Shown here piece by piece: positions 20,363 to 31,612 of a stretch of DNA of 64,000 nucleotides. How positions within the stretch are numbered: the first letter of the stretch is position 1; every line of letters begins with the position of its first letter. Under the pieces are notes generated by a model, which saw only the letters and a list, made by a program, of their open reading frames with translations, had not been told where the DNA came from and did not search any database. This stretch comes from Euptelea pleiosperma (Eukaryota; Streptophyta; Magnoliopsida; Ranunculales; Eupteleaceae): positions 32,489,096 to 32,553,095 of the forward strand of contig CM068543.1 in NCBI GenBank assembly GCA_035048495.1. The letters are read 5' to 3'. A program made the position numbers and the translations under genes.

Positions 20363-22013
20363 ATGTTACAAATTATGTCCAACAATTAACTAAAATCTTC
20401 TTTAAGTACCTAGCTAAAAATTTGAATTGTGCTCGCCTTCACATCAAATCTAAAAACTAATAAGTTGAGTGAGCTACAAAGCCCAATAAGAACGACTTCA
20501 TCATATCTCCCGTAATGATATACAATACAGTGAATAAAAACAACATGATTTTGAAAGATACAATTGGTACTAAGTAATAACTTTAGCATAAAACCCAAAA
20601 ATAGTGCATCAAAAATAATGCACCAAAAACGATATCCAATCATCGAATCTACTCTTAGAATATATGTTAGATATTAACTAATCTTTCCTATTTCAACCAA
20701 TTTTTTAGGGGCTCGCACACATAGACCATAACCCCTCATTAATAGTTCTTTAGGGACTATAGAGCTCACACCTAAGGATTGTAGCCCCTCATTAGTTTCA
20801 CTACAAGGATCCAAGAAGATTTAGGGCCTTTCACCCAAGAGCGTCAGACCTTGTCTTGCTTCTTTAGAGGCTCTCACCCAGGAATTGTAGTCCTTTATTA
20901 AATAAGAAATCAACATAATTAAACATATGTACCAAAAAATTTGGCAAGAAAAATATACAAAATATGTTTGAAAAATATGGATCACAAAATTGATTTTTAA
21001 TTGAGATGAACATCCACATATCTTAAATTTTTAAACAAAATAATTTTGTTAACAATATTATGCATAACCGCCATTAAATCATTTTCATTTTCCATAGCAA
21101 AATATACATGAAAAAGAACTTTTCATTAGAAATATTTCAGAGAATTTGAGGAAGATCATGGATTAAAAGCATACAAAAACACCCTAAAACTATAAAAAGA
21201 TGAGTAACATATCTTGTTTCTTGAGAATTCCTAAAGATTTAATGTATTCTCTTCTTTTTTTTTCTTTTTTCTTACTTTTTTTCTTTTCTCTCTCGAATCT
21301 CCTCTCTAGAGTTGCTGAATTTTCTCTCTCTAAGTATGTACAGAAGTGAAGTCTTTCAGAGAAGGATGTATTTATATAGAGACTATCCTCTATAGCCAAT
21401 GATTTTGTAGAGAAACAAGAGTCTCTCTTCCTTTCAAAGAGTTGATAGATATGGTGGGGTCCACCCCACCCCTCTAACGATTTTGTATGTGATAGGAGTG
21501 AAAATGCATCTCTCTCTATCTCTCTTTTTCAAGTTCAAATAAGTTTCAAAATATATTTCTTTTCTTAATTCAAAATCCCAGGTGTACAAATGTCTTAAGA
21601 AAATAAGCAATGAGTAGGTTTCCTACTTCAATTTAATGTTTATCATTTCAAGTTACAAAAGTGATAAAATCTCTACACCATTTATGCATCTTACACTTCT
21701 ACCTAAGGTGTGGTCCACTACATCATAATCTTTTTTAACATTTAACATTAAGTGGATCCCACATTTTCCATTATTTGTTCTCAATGATTGTGTCAAAAAG
21801 GCCTAATTAAAGTACTTAAATTATTTTCAAATGTTAAATTACTAATTTACTCCTCTAAGGTGAATTACCAAAATACCCTCTAATTATTATTTGTTAGTAC
21901 TATATAAAGTTAAGAAATTATCCCTACCACTTATCATTTAATATTAATGAAATGGTGCAATCACTAGATTACCCATGTATGATAAAATTTATCAAAATAC
22001 CCTTATATATAAA
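20363..22013 (-). repeat. Decayed LTR, distal part (minus strand), split by the MULE
   Basis: On the minus strand this reads toward an end at ...TTTGTAACA (20363-20370). Its proximal part appears to be at 53517-53671 beyond the MULE, where the minus strand starts TGTAGCGCC. It includes three to four diverged tandem units at about 20700-20910 (for example CTCACACCTAAGGATTGTAGCCCC). Assignment is by layout and the shared MULE insertion site; no internal region or target duplication is seen. Confidence 0.5.
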
Positions 22014-22199
22014 GGGTCAGGATCGAGGGACAGAGAATTTGACTGACTTTTCTCTCGAAATTGTCTGTCGTCCATTCTCTCACCATCCAACAGTCAAAAA
22101 GACAGAAATTAAAGTTGGGGGAAGCCAAGCCGAGTTACAAGTGAGAAGCCAAGCCGACCCATTTCTCAAAAGGAGCGTACGAAAGAGTTGAATAAAGAG
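22014..22199 (+). repeat. MULE left terminal inverted repeat
   Basis: 186 bp pairing with 53331-53516 at high identity over the full length, down to the inner boundary CTCTTTATTC/GAATAAAGAG. Long inverted repeats of this size are typical of MULEs and usually carry the transposase promoter. Confidence 0.92.
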
Positions 22200-22535
22200 C
22201 CATCAATGTTACTTGTTCCAAAAGCAACTATGAAGCATTTAATGAGAGCCAACAAGTGTCAAGCGAGGGCACATTTCTCGCCGTAAAAGTCTTCTCATTT
22301 CGCTATTTGCGAAGTGAAGGTATGGAAACCAGAGAAGCTTGAAGAGCTTCTCCTCCTATCCTCCATTGAAGACCCTCATTTCACTCTTTTCTCGACTTCT
22401 CTGGCTCGGGTAAGAACCATAACTCTGTTATCTATTCACAAATTTGAGGCTGTAGGTCTTCGGCAGGATTTACACAAATTTTGGAGAACATATAGTAAAT
22501 GGTTTGCTAGTGCACCGGTCTTTTCTATTACTAAT

Positions 22536-22580
<45 letters not shown>

Positions 22581-23200
22581 ATGTGTTTGTTGTTTTCTTG
22601 TTGCAAGGTAATTCTTGTTGCAAGTCTAGTGGACCTAGGGGAAGTCTTTCTTTCAGTTATATCAGTATTTTGAAAGGATAAAAGTATCATAAGGTTATTT
22701 ATCTGTCTGATGGTTATCCTGAGGACTTAGTTTTGTTGGTGGACCTATGGGGAAATCTTTTTTCAATTATATCAGTATTTTGAAAGGTTAAAAGTATCCA
22801 AAGGTTATTTATCTGGGTAAGTGGAAGTACTAAAACTACTAGGAAAACTTGTTTCAAGTGGTGTTTTGTTGGTGGACCTATGTGGTGAGTGTTACAACCT
22901 ACTGGATGTCTTGAACTTTGCATGTTATTTTTTGTTTCTTTTGAAGGAAAATGGAGAAATTCCTTAATCTCAGTAATGTCACCTTTCATCTAAGGCATGA
23001 GATAATCTCTAAAGTGGAACTTGTTCATGCATTAGATATGGTTTTTCATTTACTTTAGTTCTTTTTTTTAATAAGTATTTACTTTAGTTCTTTTTTTTAT
23101 AAGTATTTACTTTAGTTCTTTAATGTGCTTATGTTGCTAAGGCATTCACTAGTAGTTCTTTAATGTGCTTATGTTGCATCAAATGATATAGGTTTGAGAA
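22200..23200 (+). other. MULE 5' region with microsatellite and tandem duplication
   Basis: There is no convincing coding sequence. 22537-22582 is a (TA)n(TG)n microsatellite. About 22629-22740 and 22741-22830 are diverged tandem copies of a roughly 110-bp unit (ATCAGTATTTTGAAAGG, AAAGGTTATTTATCTG). 23070-23190 repeats TTTACTTTAGTTCTTT. This is probably 5' UTR and intron sequence of the transposase gene. Confidence 0.5.
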
Positions 23201-23391
23201 ATGGAATCCTGTGATAATGTTGATGAATCTTCAATAAATGTTGAAGATTCAAAAAAAATTGATGAAACCAAGAGCTCTTCCCAAAATGAAAAGAATGTCT
23301 TAGATGATACTTCGACTCCTAGTAAGGATGTTGAAAAAAAGAAGACACCGCATGTGGGGATGCTATTTAATTCAGTTGATGAAGCGAAAGA
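23201..23391 (+). pseudogene. FAR1-like MULE transposase, N-terminal piece
   Basis: The frame starts with ATG at 23201: an acidic, serine-rich leader, then THVGMLF-type residues PHVGMLFNSVDEAK, the start of the FAR1 DNA-binding domain (usual form: P..GM.F.S.EEA..FY..YA...GF). The frame is cut at 23391 by the Sirevirus LTR; the next residues of the domain are found 27 kb away at 50452. FAR1/FHY3 proteins are host transcription factors derived from this transposase class. Terminal repeats around this gene show it is the transposon's own copy, not the host factor. Confidence 0.85.
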
Positions 23392-23769
23392 TGAAATTTC
23401 ACCGGTCCGTTCTCTTTAACTTAATATACCTAGAAGGGGGGGGGGGTTGATTAGGTATTTAAAATTATTTATACCTACACAATTTTATCGGTCTATAGTA
23501 AGGGAATAAAATCGCATGCCTTAGTTATTTGGTAAAAGATTATCACAACCGACTCAAATCGAATATACCTCGTGGCATATTTTCTTTTCGTCATTTGATC
23601 TAATCAGAATAGATTGTGGAATACAAACAAACAATCACACTAGACAAGAGATTTTTACATAGAAACCTTAGTCAAGGAAAAATCACAGGACTGCGTCAGA
23701 CGGAAAGTATCACTAACTGAAAAGTTAAACGAAACAAATGTTACCTACGCAGCACCGTTGCAAATGCAG

Positions 23770-25466
23770 TGTAATACCCTGAACTTTTATTCAGGGGTAT
23801 TAGTGTAAATTAATTATAAAATGGTAACAAATTGGCATCCTAAATTTTTTAAACTTTATTCTTTATTTACAACATGCTATAATGTCACGTAGAAATAAAT
23901 TTGAGAACTTAGTCAGAACATTTATATCATGACACGTATAGAATTTCATTATAATGACATTAGAACTGATTTTCATACACGTGTACCTATACTGTAGTAA
24001 TGTAGAGACATTGTATTGGATAACCGACTTAATTAACTAAAATCATAATTTTAAATAAATGATTATTTTAAAAATAATAATATTTTTAAATGACGAATGC
24101 CACCTTGCGTTTTAATCAACACGTTGTCACCATTGGAGTATTTGAGATTCTTATCACATTTTGATATTTTACAAAAAAAATATAATTTTAAAAGAACTTT
24201 AAATAAAAAATATTTTAAATAATTTTTATTGTCTTTTATAAATTTAACGAGTAATCGTTAGTAAGTTTTGTTATTATTGCTTGTTTGCATCTGATTGATT
24301 TTATTTATTGGAGCAGGTCTTTCGGGCCAATTTAGAGATCTTTTAGGCCAAAAAACAATCTTATTTAAAGCCTACTTGATAACCATAGGCCTTAGGCCCA
24401 TTTTTAGCCATACCCATCTTAACATAAGCGATTTAATGGGTTATAAAAACCATCCATTTTAATGTTACAAAAATTTATTAAAATAAAGTCTCTTTAAAGA
24501 ATATTTTTAAAATAAAGTATAAAGTTTTAAATATACTTGCTAAAACTATAAAGCTTATATTTAGAAGTTTTTCTCCATGAACTATTATAAATCGGACCCC
24601 TCGCCCTCATATCAATTCACCAATTCTCTTGAGCTCTCTCTTGTTCTTTAAACTCTCTAAGTTCTAGAACTAGATAGGTACGGATATTCTCTTTTAGTTT
24701 GTGATTCATTTATTTTAAATTCTTGTTATATGATTTTAAATCTTCGGGGCTTGTGCTTTTGATTATCTTGCTAAATGATTATATTATTCATCATCATAAT
24801 GATGCATTCTCATTTGAGTTTGGTATTAGACGGGAGTGCGCATAGGCTCTGCAGCCCGGAAGTATGATATTAGATGGGAGTGCGCATAGGTTCTGTGGCC
24901 CAAAGGTTTGATTTAGTCGGGAGTGTGCATAGGCTCTGCGGCTCGAAGGATTTGATTTAGCTGGGAGTGCACATAGGCTCTGCGACCCAGAGGAACCCTA
25001 AAGAATTAACAAGGGCTCGGTGCCCTATGGTGAAAGACTCTAAACCCTTGTAGAAGAACCTACGTGTTGGACTTATAGAAAAAAAAAGAATGTGAGAAAT
25101 GAATTTTTGGGTTCATTCAATTGGATCATCATCATTATCTTCATCATATTTTTATATATTTGATCATGTGCTCTTAATCTATGCATGTGTTTAAATTAAA
25201 TGAATTATAAACATGTGATTATGCTGTGGAATGTACTGGGCGAAAGCTCACGGTTTATACCAAACAAAATTTTAGATTTCGTAAAAGAAGATGAAGATGA
25301 ACCATTGACGGGGAAGACATCATGGACGAGACGGAGTTTGAGGATTAAGATTATTTTGTTTTACTTTTATTTAACACTTTATTTTTATCACACCCTAGAT
25401 CTTGGGTAAATGGGTTGATCCATAGGCATTTGGATTCAATTTGGGTGCCCGATTCGGAGCGTGACA
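23770..25466 (+). repeat. Solo LTR with exact 5-bp duplication, inside the Sirevirus LTR
   Basis: It starts TGTAATACCCTGAAC and ends GAGCGTGACA, flanked by TGCAG at 23765-23769 and 25467-25471. The 1697-bp length and tandem repeats resemble LTRs of chromovirus (Tekay/Del-like) Ty3/gypsy elements, but without an internal region that is only a guess. Open frames inside are short and meaningless. Confidence 0.88.
24831..25010 (+). repeat. Four tandem units in the solo LTR
   Basis: Four diverged copies of a 45-55 bp unit carry GGGAGTGCGCATAGGCTCTG at about 24834, 24878, 24920 and 24963. Similar tandem blocks occur in the decayed LTR at 20700-20910, so the two may be the same type of LTR. Confidence 0.75.
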
Positions 25467-26027
25467 TGCAGCTTCCAACCTTAGCCAAGGCCTACTGCCG
25501 ATGCGTCCACATCCTCTGAATCAACGCTATGAATCCACGCGCGCCCTTCCAGCTAAGAAGCCTTGTCCGCTTGTTTAGTTTGGCACACCCCAAACCTACC
25601 GTCGATCAGCTCCTCCGATCTTAATTCTCAACACTCCCGCTTTTGCAGAAGGCGAATGATTCAGTACACCTTGAACCCTAAGTTGCTTAAATGGTGTTGA
25701 GTCACATTGGTACACTTAGGCTACTAGGTCAAATATAGAAGTGGAAGACCTAAGCTGAGGAAAGGATCAAGCTCTTGGCTTTGATCAAGAAGAGAACAAG
25801 CTCACAAGATGTGAAAGAAAAACAAGCTTCTTGTTCTTCGAATGGACACTCTAATAAATATAATATTTTATTCTCTCTCTTGAAGATTGAGTCACTCTGT
25901 GTCTCCGTGTGTATTTAGAGAAGGCATAGAAGGGTTGTATTTATAAATTCCAAGACCCTAAGTCGTGCAGAACGTGGGATAATGGAACCATGAATTTTGG
26001 ATATCAGAAAAACCAATTCTATGCATG

Positions 26028-26335
26028 GTCCAATCGATTGTACACTAGGTCCAATCGATTGGGCTCAATAAGATTTCTGTTCCGAAGGCACCAATCGATT
26101 ACACAGGGTTCTCCAATTGATTTGACTTAGAAAAGTTTCTGTCCCGAAGGCTCCAATCGATTTCACAAAGTCTCCAATTGATTTGACTCAAATAAGTTTC
26201 TGTCCCGAAGACTCAAATCGATTGGGCTGAAATAAGTTTCTGCCTTGTAGTTTCCAATCGATTACACAGAGTCTCTAATCGATTGGGCTGTGTCCAATCG
26301 ATTGGGAATAAGTGTCCAATCGATTGGGACTATCC
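26028..26335. repeat. Array of CCAATCGATTGG motifs in the Sirevirus LTR
   Basis: Eleven copies of CCAATCGATT or one-base variants occur in about 310 bp, spaced mostly 20-45 bp. Full sites are perfect 12-bp palindromes. The other LTR carries the array at 47042-47299 and 50030-50105. This is a candidate cis-regulatory or methylation-target cluster. Confidence 0.85.
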
Positions 26336-26673
26336 CATTAGTCAATTTTATTGACTTAGACTCGGGTCAGTCTAATGACTAAGTTTGACCATTATATTTT
26401 TGTTCATTTTAACCAACTTTTATGGCCACTAAGTCACGTACCTTCCTAATCGAGCGAACACGATTGCTAACTAACAAATCTGCAGTTACTCAGATGACTC
26501 CTATCGTCAACCGTCTGATTCTTGCTGTCTTTGTCTTTTAGTCTTCACGTAGTTGGCGAAGTATGCGTACCACGACATCTCCATACTACACTAGTGCTCG
26601 TAGGAACGGTTACAAGAATGTTTTTATGTCAAATAGAATCTCTGCGAAATTGAGTATGAAAATATTCCTTACA

Positions 26674-26690
26674 ATCTCCTCCTTTGACAA
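26674..26690 (-). other. Polypurine tract of the Sirevirus-like element
   Basis: The minus strand reads TTGTCAAAGGAGGAGAT directly before the LTR start TGTAAGG, as expected for plus-strand priming. Extra purine tracts upstream at 27024-27012 and 26979-26968 (minus: CGGGGAGAGAAAATC and GGGGGAGAG) fit the multiple tracts known in Sireviruses. Confidence 0.75.
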
Positions 26691-27189
26691 TTCTGTGACA
26701 AAAAATATTTAATCATATAGAAGGTAAAAAATAGAAAATACAATACCACCCTCTTACATGATTCACTCACTATCTCATACTCTCTTGGAGATAATCGAAC
26801 AGATATAATGTAATTGCTTTTGATCTGTTCCCTGCACATTCTACCAACAATACATACCATGTAATATCATCGGCAATCAATAAATCATTAAAATACAGTG
26901 AGTTAATTATGTACATCACAAGTAGAGAAATTGAAAAAAATAATATAAAATTTTTCTCTTCCTAAATTTCTCTCCCCCTATCTCATGCATCAACTTATTT
27001 TTACCGCTATGATTTTCTCTCCCCGTTTTTGTCACAGATTGACAAAGGTACAGAAATATGAGCAAATAACAAGTATGCAATGAATATCATCATGAGGAAC
27101 AAGTGCATATATACATACAAACCATAATACATACTAGTTTATACCCTGTAACACATAAGTAACACAAACAGAGTATAACCATACACAAT
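26691..27189 (-). other. Sirevirus-like internal region next to its 3' LTR
   Basis: Non-coding, AT-rich, with the accessory purine tracts. It ends at the Athila insertion point (TATACACAAT | TGATATTCGC). Confidence 0.6.
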
Positions 27190-28162
27190 TGATATTCGCT
27201 CAAAAGTGCTTATTTTAAGCAATTATCCTTTTAGCGTTATTGCATTCTCCTACGTTAGAATACTCTATTTATCTATTTTTCTACGTAAGAGTCTCTTGTG
27301 TTGCGTAGAACACACTTTTCTGGACGAAATGGTATATTTGCATGCATTAAACACATTTTCGAAAGTCTAGACATGTAGTCATTTTGATAGAATCTCATTA
27401 CGCGCTTCTTCTATCACAGGAAACCCCGATGGGACAATTCTCGAGACTTGCGAGCCCACATCGATCAGGAAAGCCCATTATCAAAGCTTAAAGAGCCCAT
27501 ATGCTATGACTAGAAGATATGGGCCAAATATGGGCTGAATAAGAGGACCAAAAAGCCAGCCCAAAGAACGAAGAGAGCAGGAGAGCTAATGACCAAGAGA
27601 CAGACCAAAGCGTTTAAAGCCACATGAGTCAGCAAAGAATGATAGTCTACTCTACTGGAGAAGCGTGAGGATGGTCACAATGAAGACCAGGGTTCCAGAC
27701 CCTCTGTCAATACTTTTATCTCCATTTTCTGATACTTTCTCTCTCATCTCTCCTTATTCTCTCTCTCTCTTCATCTCTCGGTCCTCGAATCTACTGACCT
27801 AACCCCAGAACTCCTGTCCATCGGCTCTATCTCATCTCCCTTAGCTTTCTGACCGTTGGATCTTCCTTCGGACCGTTGGATCTTTAATCGGACCGTTGGA
27901 TCTCTCTAGATCCGTCGATTTACCAATCTGGGTCCCAATCAAGTCACCATCCATCCGATCGCCATCAGACTGTCTGTCACATCATCTTGTGAGACGATGG
28001 ACATCATCAATCCATGTGGGCCAGTAGCCGGGCCCATCATCATCGACCATCTGTCCGACCAGTTAGTGGACCCCGTGAATTTCAAAATAATTTTAATTAA
28101 ATTTTAAAAAATGGGGGGTCCACTAAATGGGGAGATTCCCCATAGAAAAGTAATGTTTTACT

Positions 28163-28213
<51 letters not shown>

Positions 28214-29900
28214 CATATTTTTTATTTTCAAAAAATACCCTATTTCCATTAAAAGAAATAGGGAGCTTTAAAAGGAGAAGGATAGGGGTTCGTTCGAACC
28301 CTAATCTCCCTCTTTTCTTCTCCTCTCCTTCCCCGAATCTTCTGCCCACCGTTTTCCTTTCTTCTTCTCCTTCTTTTTCTTCTTTTCATTCTTCATCTTC
28401 GTCATCTTCTTCACCATTTTCCACCGGAGTTGCAGCCTGCAACTCCGGCCACCACCTGCACCTCTGCCTGCTACAGCTTGCTGCATCCTCCCTTCACCTT
28501 GGCTGTTGCCAAGCCATCCCTCTGCCTGCAACTGCTCCCCATCTCCACATCTTTCAACGGCAGTTCGCTGCCAAAAGACTCCACCATACTGCCTGGTTCT
28601 CCACCTCTCAACCGCTGCAACAAAGAGACAGCAACACCCTCATCATCGTTTTCACCATTGGAGAGTTGAAGATCAGCAACTCTCCCCACCATTCCTCTCT
28701 CCTGGCCAACGGATTGATCCATCTTCATGCTCCTGCTGTGCACCGTTCTCTCCTCCCTGTTGCACTTTTCTCCGGGCTGCAAGTTCTCCATCACCGACAT
28801 ACACCTTCTCCTCTCACTTTCCTTCTAATCCCAACCGTCCTTACCCCCTTTCTGCCCTTTTTCTCTGACTGAAATAAAAAGGAAAAACCAAAAAAAAAAA
28901 AAAAAAGAGCCGAAAGAGGAGAAGAAGAAGAGTAGAGGAGGAACGCCTACCTGTTGGTTCTCCTCCACCTTGCATCCCCGCCAGCTCCTACCTACCGCCA
29001 ATAGCAGCCACCACCATTACCACCTCACCACCTCACCCCTTCATTAACCTCATTCCACGATCTCCACACCATCCTCACCTGCTGCCATCCACCAGATCCA
29101 CGAGCCACTCCTCCTTCTTGCACCCCCACCACTTCTTCTCTCTAACGTGCTGGAGTTGCAACTTGCAACTCCAGTCTGTTTCACCCCCCAAAGAAAAAAG
29201 AATAAAAAGAAAAGAGAAGAAAAAAAAGAAGAGAAGAAGAAGAACAAGTGAAAGGATCCCCCTACCTGTTTTCTCCCTTGCAGCCACCGTGTCCACTACC
29301 TCCAACAAACGCCTATACCTACAACTCCATCTCCATTGCTATTGCACCACTACTATCTTCACAACCTTCAATATTGGTAGGTTTCCCATGGGTAAAATTT
29401 CTCTCTCTACCTATTCTATCTCTACTTTTTCTCTCTCTCTCTCTAAAAATTCATACTCTCCTCTTATTCTCTTTCTCTCTCTAGTTTTTACGGCTTTATA
29501 GTTTAATCCTTTTAGTTCTTTTTATGTTTAGTTCGCAATTTTGATTAAGAATATTGTAAGAAAGTTATTATTTCAATAAATTCTAGTATTACTTCATTGT
29601 GTTAGTTATTTTCTTTTTAATCTTATGGCAATTTCTTTCTCTAAAATCACTAAACATGTTTTAAATCCGATCTCTTAATCACCATTCTCATCCTTCCATC
29701 ATTCTTTTTAGCAAATTCTGTGGCAAAAACCCATCATTTTATGTTCTTGTTTGCGCAACTTACCCCGAGTGTGGATCGACATCCGACACGAATCTGTATG
29801 CTAGAATATCTGAATTTTGCAGGATAAAATTGAATCAAAATTACAAATATATTGATTCTAGGGTTTTCGTAACCAACGACGCGGAAAAATCCTATTTTCA
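27190..29900 (+). repeat. Athila 5' LTR
   Basis: 2711 bp, TGATATTCGC...CTATTTTCA. It includes a (TA)n run at 28167-28212, C/T-rich tracts and two perfect 12+1+12 hairpins at 28424-28448 and 29150-29174. The open frames within it (for example 28111-28872) are low-complexity and lack domains. The same LTR occurs reversed at 36854-39573, complete at 47300-50013 and truncated at 41987-42892. Confidence 0.92.
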
Positions 29901-29902
29901 AA

Positions 29903-29920
29903 TGGCGCCGCTGCCGCTCG
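29903..29920 (+). other. Athila primer binding site
   Basis: TGGCGCCGCTGCCGCTCG lies two bases after the LTR. Plant Athila and Tat elements typically have TGGCGCCGTTGCCGGGG at this place. Confidence 0.8.
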
Positions 29921-31612
29921 GGTGTTCGGGAGTGCGAAAAAGGACGTAAAGACGGAATTTGAAAGTTGCTGAAGCGAAAAGCTGCTCAATTTGGCCAGCC
30001 CGACCTTTCGGGAAACTTTCTATTTTGTGTTTTTAGTGATTTTTAGCAGTTTCTTTTAAATTACTATTTTTTATGCCTCGGAAGGCCGAGTGCAATTTGT
30101 AATAATTTAGGAATTTTACTGCTTTCCAAATAACTGCTAGATCTTGTTCTAGGGTTTTTTAGAAACCCTAGATTAAGTGAAAAATACCAAAAAAATAATA
30201 AATTCAAAATTCAAAAAAATTAGGGTTTCATATTCTGTAGATTTTTAGAAATCACCAATCAAGGATTTGCGATTTTTGGAAAGATTCTAAAATCTTGAAA
30301 CTTTGCTAAATTAGGGTTTCCCCTCTTAGAAGTTTCCTCTTTAGAAGAATTTCTATCTTTAGAAATCTTCCGAATTTGGAAAAGTCTGCAAAAGGAAAGG
30401 CCCCAAATCTAGCAGAATTTCAATTTTGAGAAATTTCCCAAAATTATAAAGGATCTCACAATCAAATCTTTCTTGGAAGATCTTCACAGTTCGGGAAACT
30501 TTCCAATCTAGGTATTTTCCATCTGGGAATTCCTAAATTTTAACCCATCTCGAACTTATAACTTAATTCAAAAACTTGCCTTAATCCAGTGCTTGTTCTG
30601 TGAACCCTAAAAAGACAAGGATCTTCCAAATAGAATCCCAAATACCTAGACCGTGCGATCTAACTGTTTCTGCAGGAACACGATCCAGTGTGGGTAGGGA
30701 GCGAAAGCTCAAAGAGGTAGAGTCGGGCCCAAGCCCATTAGGATACCCCTCTCTAACCACGGAGGCGACCCCGTGGCGTGGCCCACGGGAGGTAAGTCCC
30801 TATCCTCGCCTTGAGTGCGATACAGAGTAATTTGGGTGAATCATTGCCGCATGTCTATTTGTTTTCTAGCAACAACTTATTCGACTTGCGTGGCATGGGC
30901 GTTAATCAATCAACTCTAAGAGAGCAGACCCAGCTCCAAATTGAAACTGGTGGGATTTCATCACCCACCTCATCATTCCAACTGATTTGATCCCAAGGCT
31001 CCATTTAATTAAAAATAATCAAGAATTAGAGCCAATTAGCCCGGTGTTCGAGGAAAAATCCACGCAAAGCGAACCCGCTTAACATCCAATCGAAATAAGA
31101 CCACGAGCGCGGGTCCCTGTTGTCTAACACATCCATAAGTCCCTGCTACTCAAGTACACTGAGCTCGACGTGGCATCTTGGACTATTCGGCGGTTAGTTG
31201 CGTGTAGACTAGGAACACGCATCAACCCTAGCTTAACCCGAGGGAACACTCTTCTTATCTACTTGACATATCCGGTTAGTCTGGGATGTACTTAAGTCAG
31301 CCATTGTGCCGCACGTCTGTCTAGGCTTCGGATTGCCTTGTTGTTAACTAGAGTTAGTACTAAAGGATTCGCTCTGAAGAGTGTAGCCTGGTGAGAACCT
31401 CTGAGTGCAGAATAGTTAGTCCGGCGGTTAAAAGATAAACCAGTGGTCCGCCCACTGTCATAATCTACTCTAGCCCCAAAACTAACAAAGATAATTCCTA
31501 AAATATATCTTGATTGCTCAGAATAGGATTATCTGTGCTTGGTGTGCATCATTTAGGATAGTGTTCCTCTCTGGCAACTTTTTGCCAAGTATAGAGCTTG
31601 CCTCATTCGCGT
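29921..31612 (+). other. Athila leader between primer site and gag
   Basis: About 1.7 kb without coding content; a long leader is usual for Athila elements. Short frames such as 30600-30830 have no domain. Confidence 0.6.

Larger units (their letters stand above)
23392..26673 (-). repeat. Sirevirus-like 3' LTR, with a foreign solo LTR inside
   Basis: It matches 46401-50446 at both ends (CACCGGTCCGTTCT near 23401; CACGTAGTTGGCGAAGTATG near 26549). It differs in two ways. It contains a solo LTR at 23770-25466. It also keeps a segment (about 23660-23764 plus 25472-25670) that is missing from the right copy. A run of about ten G at 23439-23448 is expanded relative to the other copy. Confidence 0.88.

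Noticed and set aside
23201..23391. Host FAR1-RELATED SEQUENCE gene
   Set aside because: Terminal inverted repeats and a 9-bp duplication surround it and its other half, so it is the MULE's transposase.
26028..26335. CRISPR-like or integron-like spaced repeats
   Set aside because: The repeats are short palindromes inside a retrotransposon LTR and are repeated in its partner LTR.
28111..28872. 253-codon frame in the Athila 5' LTR
   Set aside because: It starts in a (TA)n tract and is Ser/Pro/His-rich low-complexity sequence. The other LTR copies do not keep the frame.
31598..31612. Upstream extension of Athila gag
   Set aside because: It begins with TTG; the first ATG in frame is at 31613 and the extra residues add nothing recognisable.
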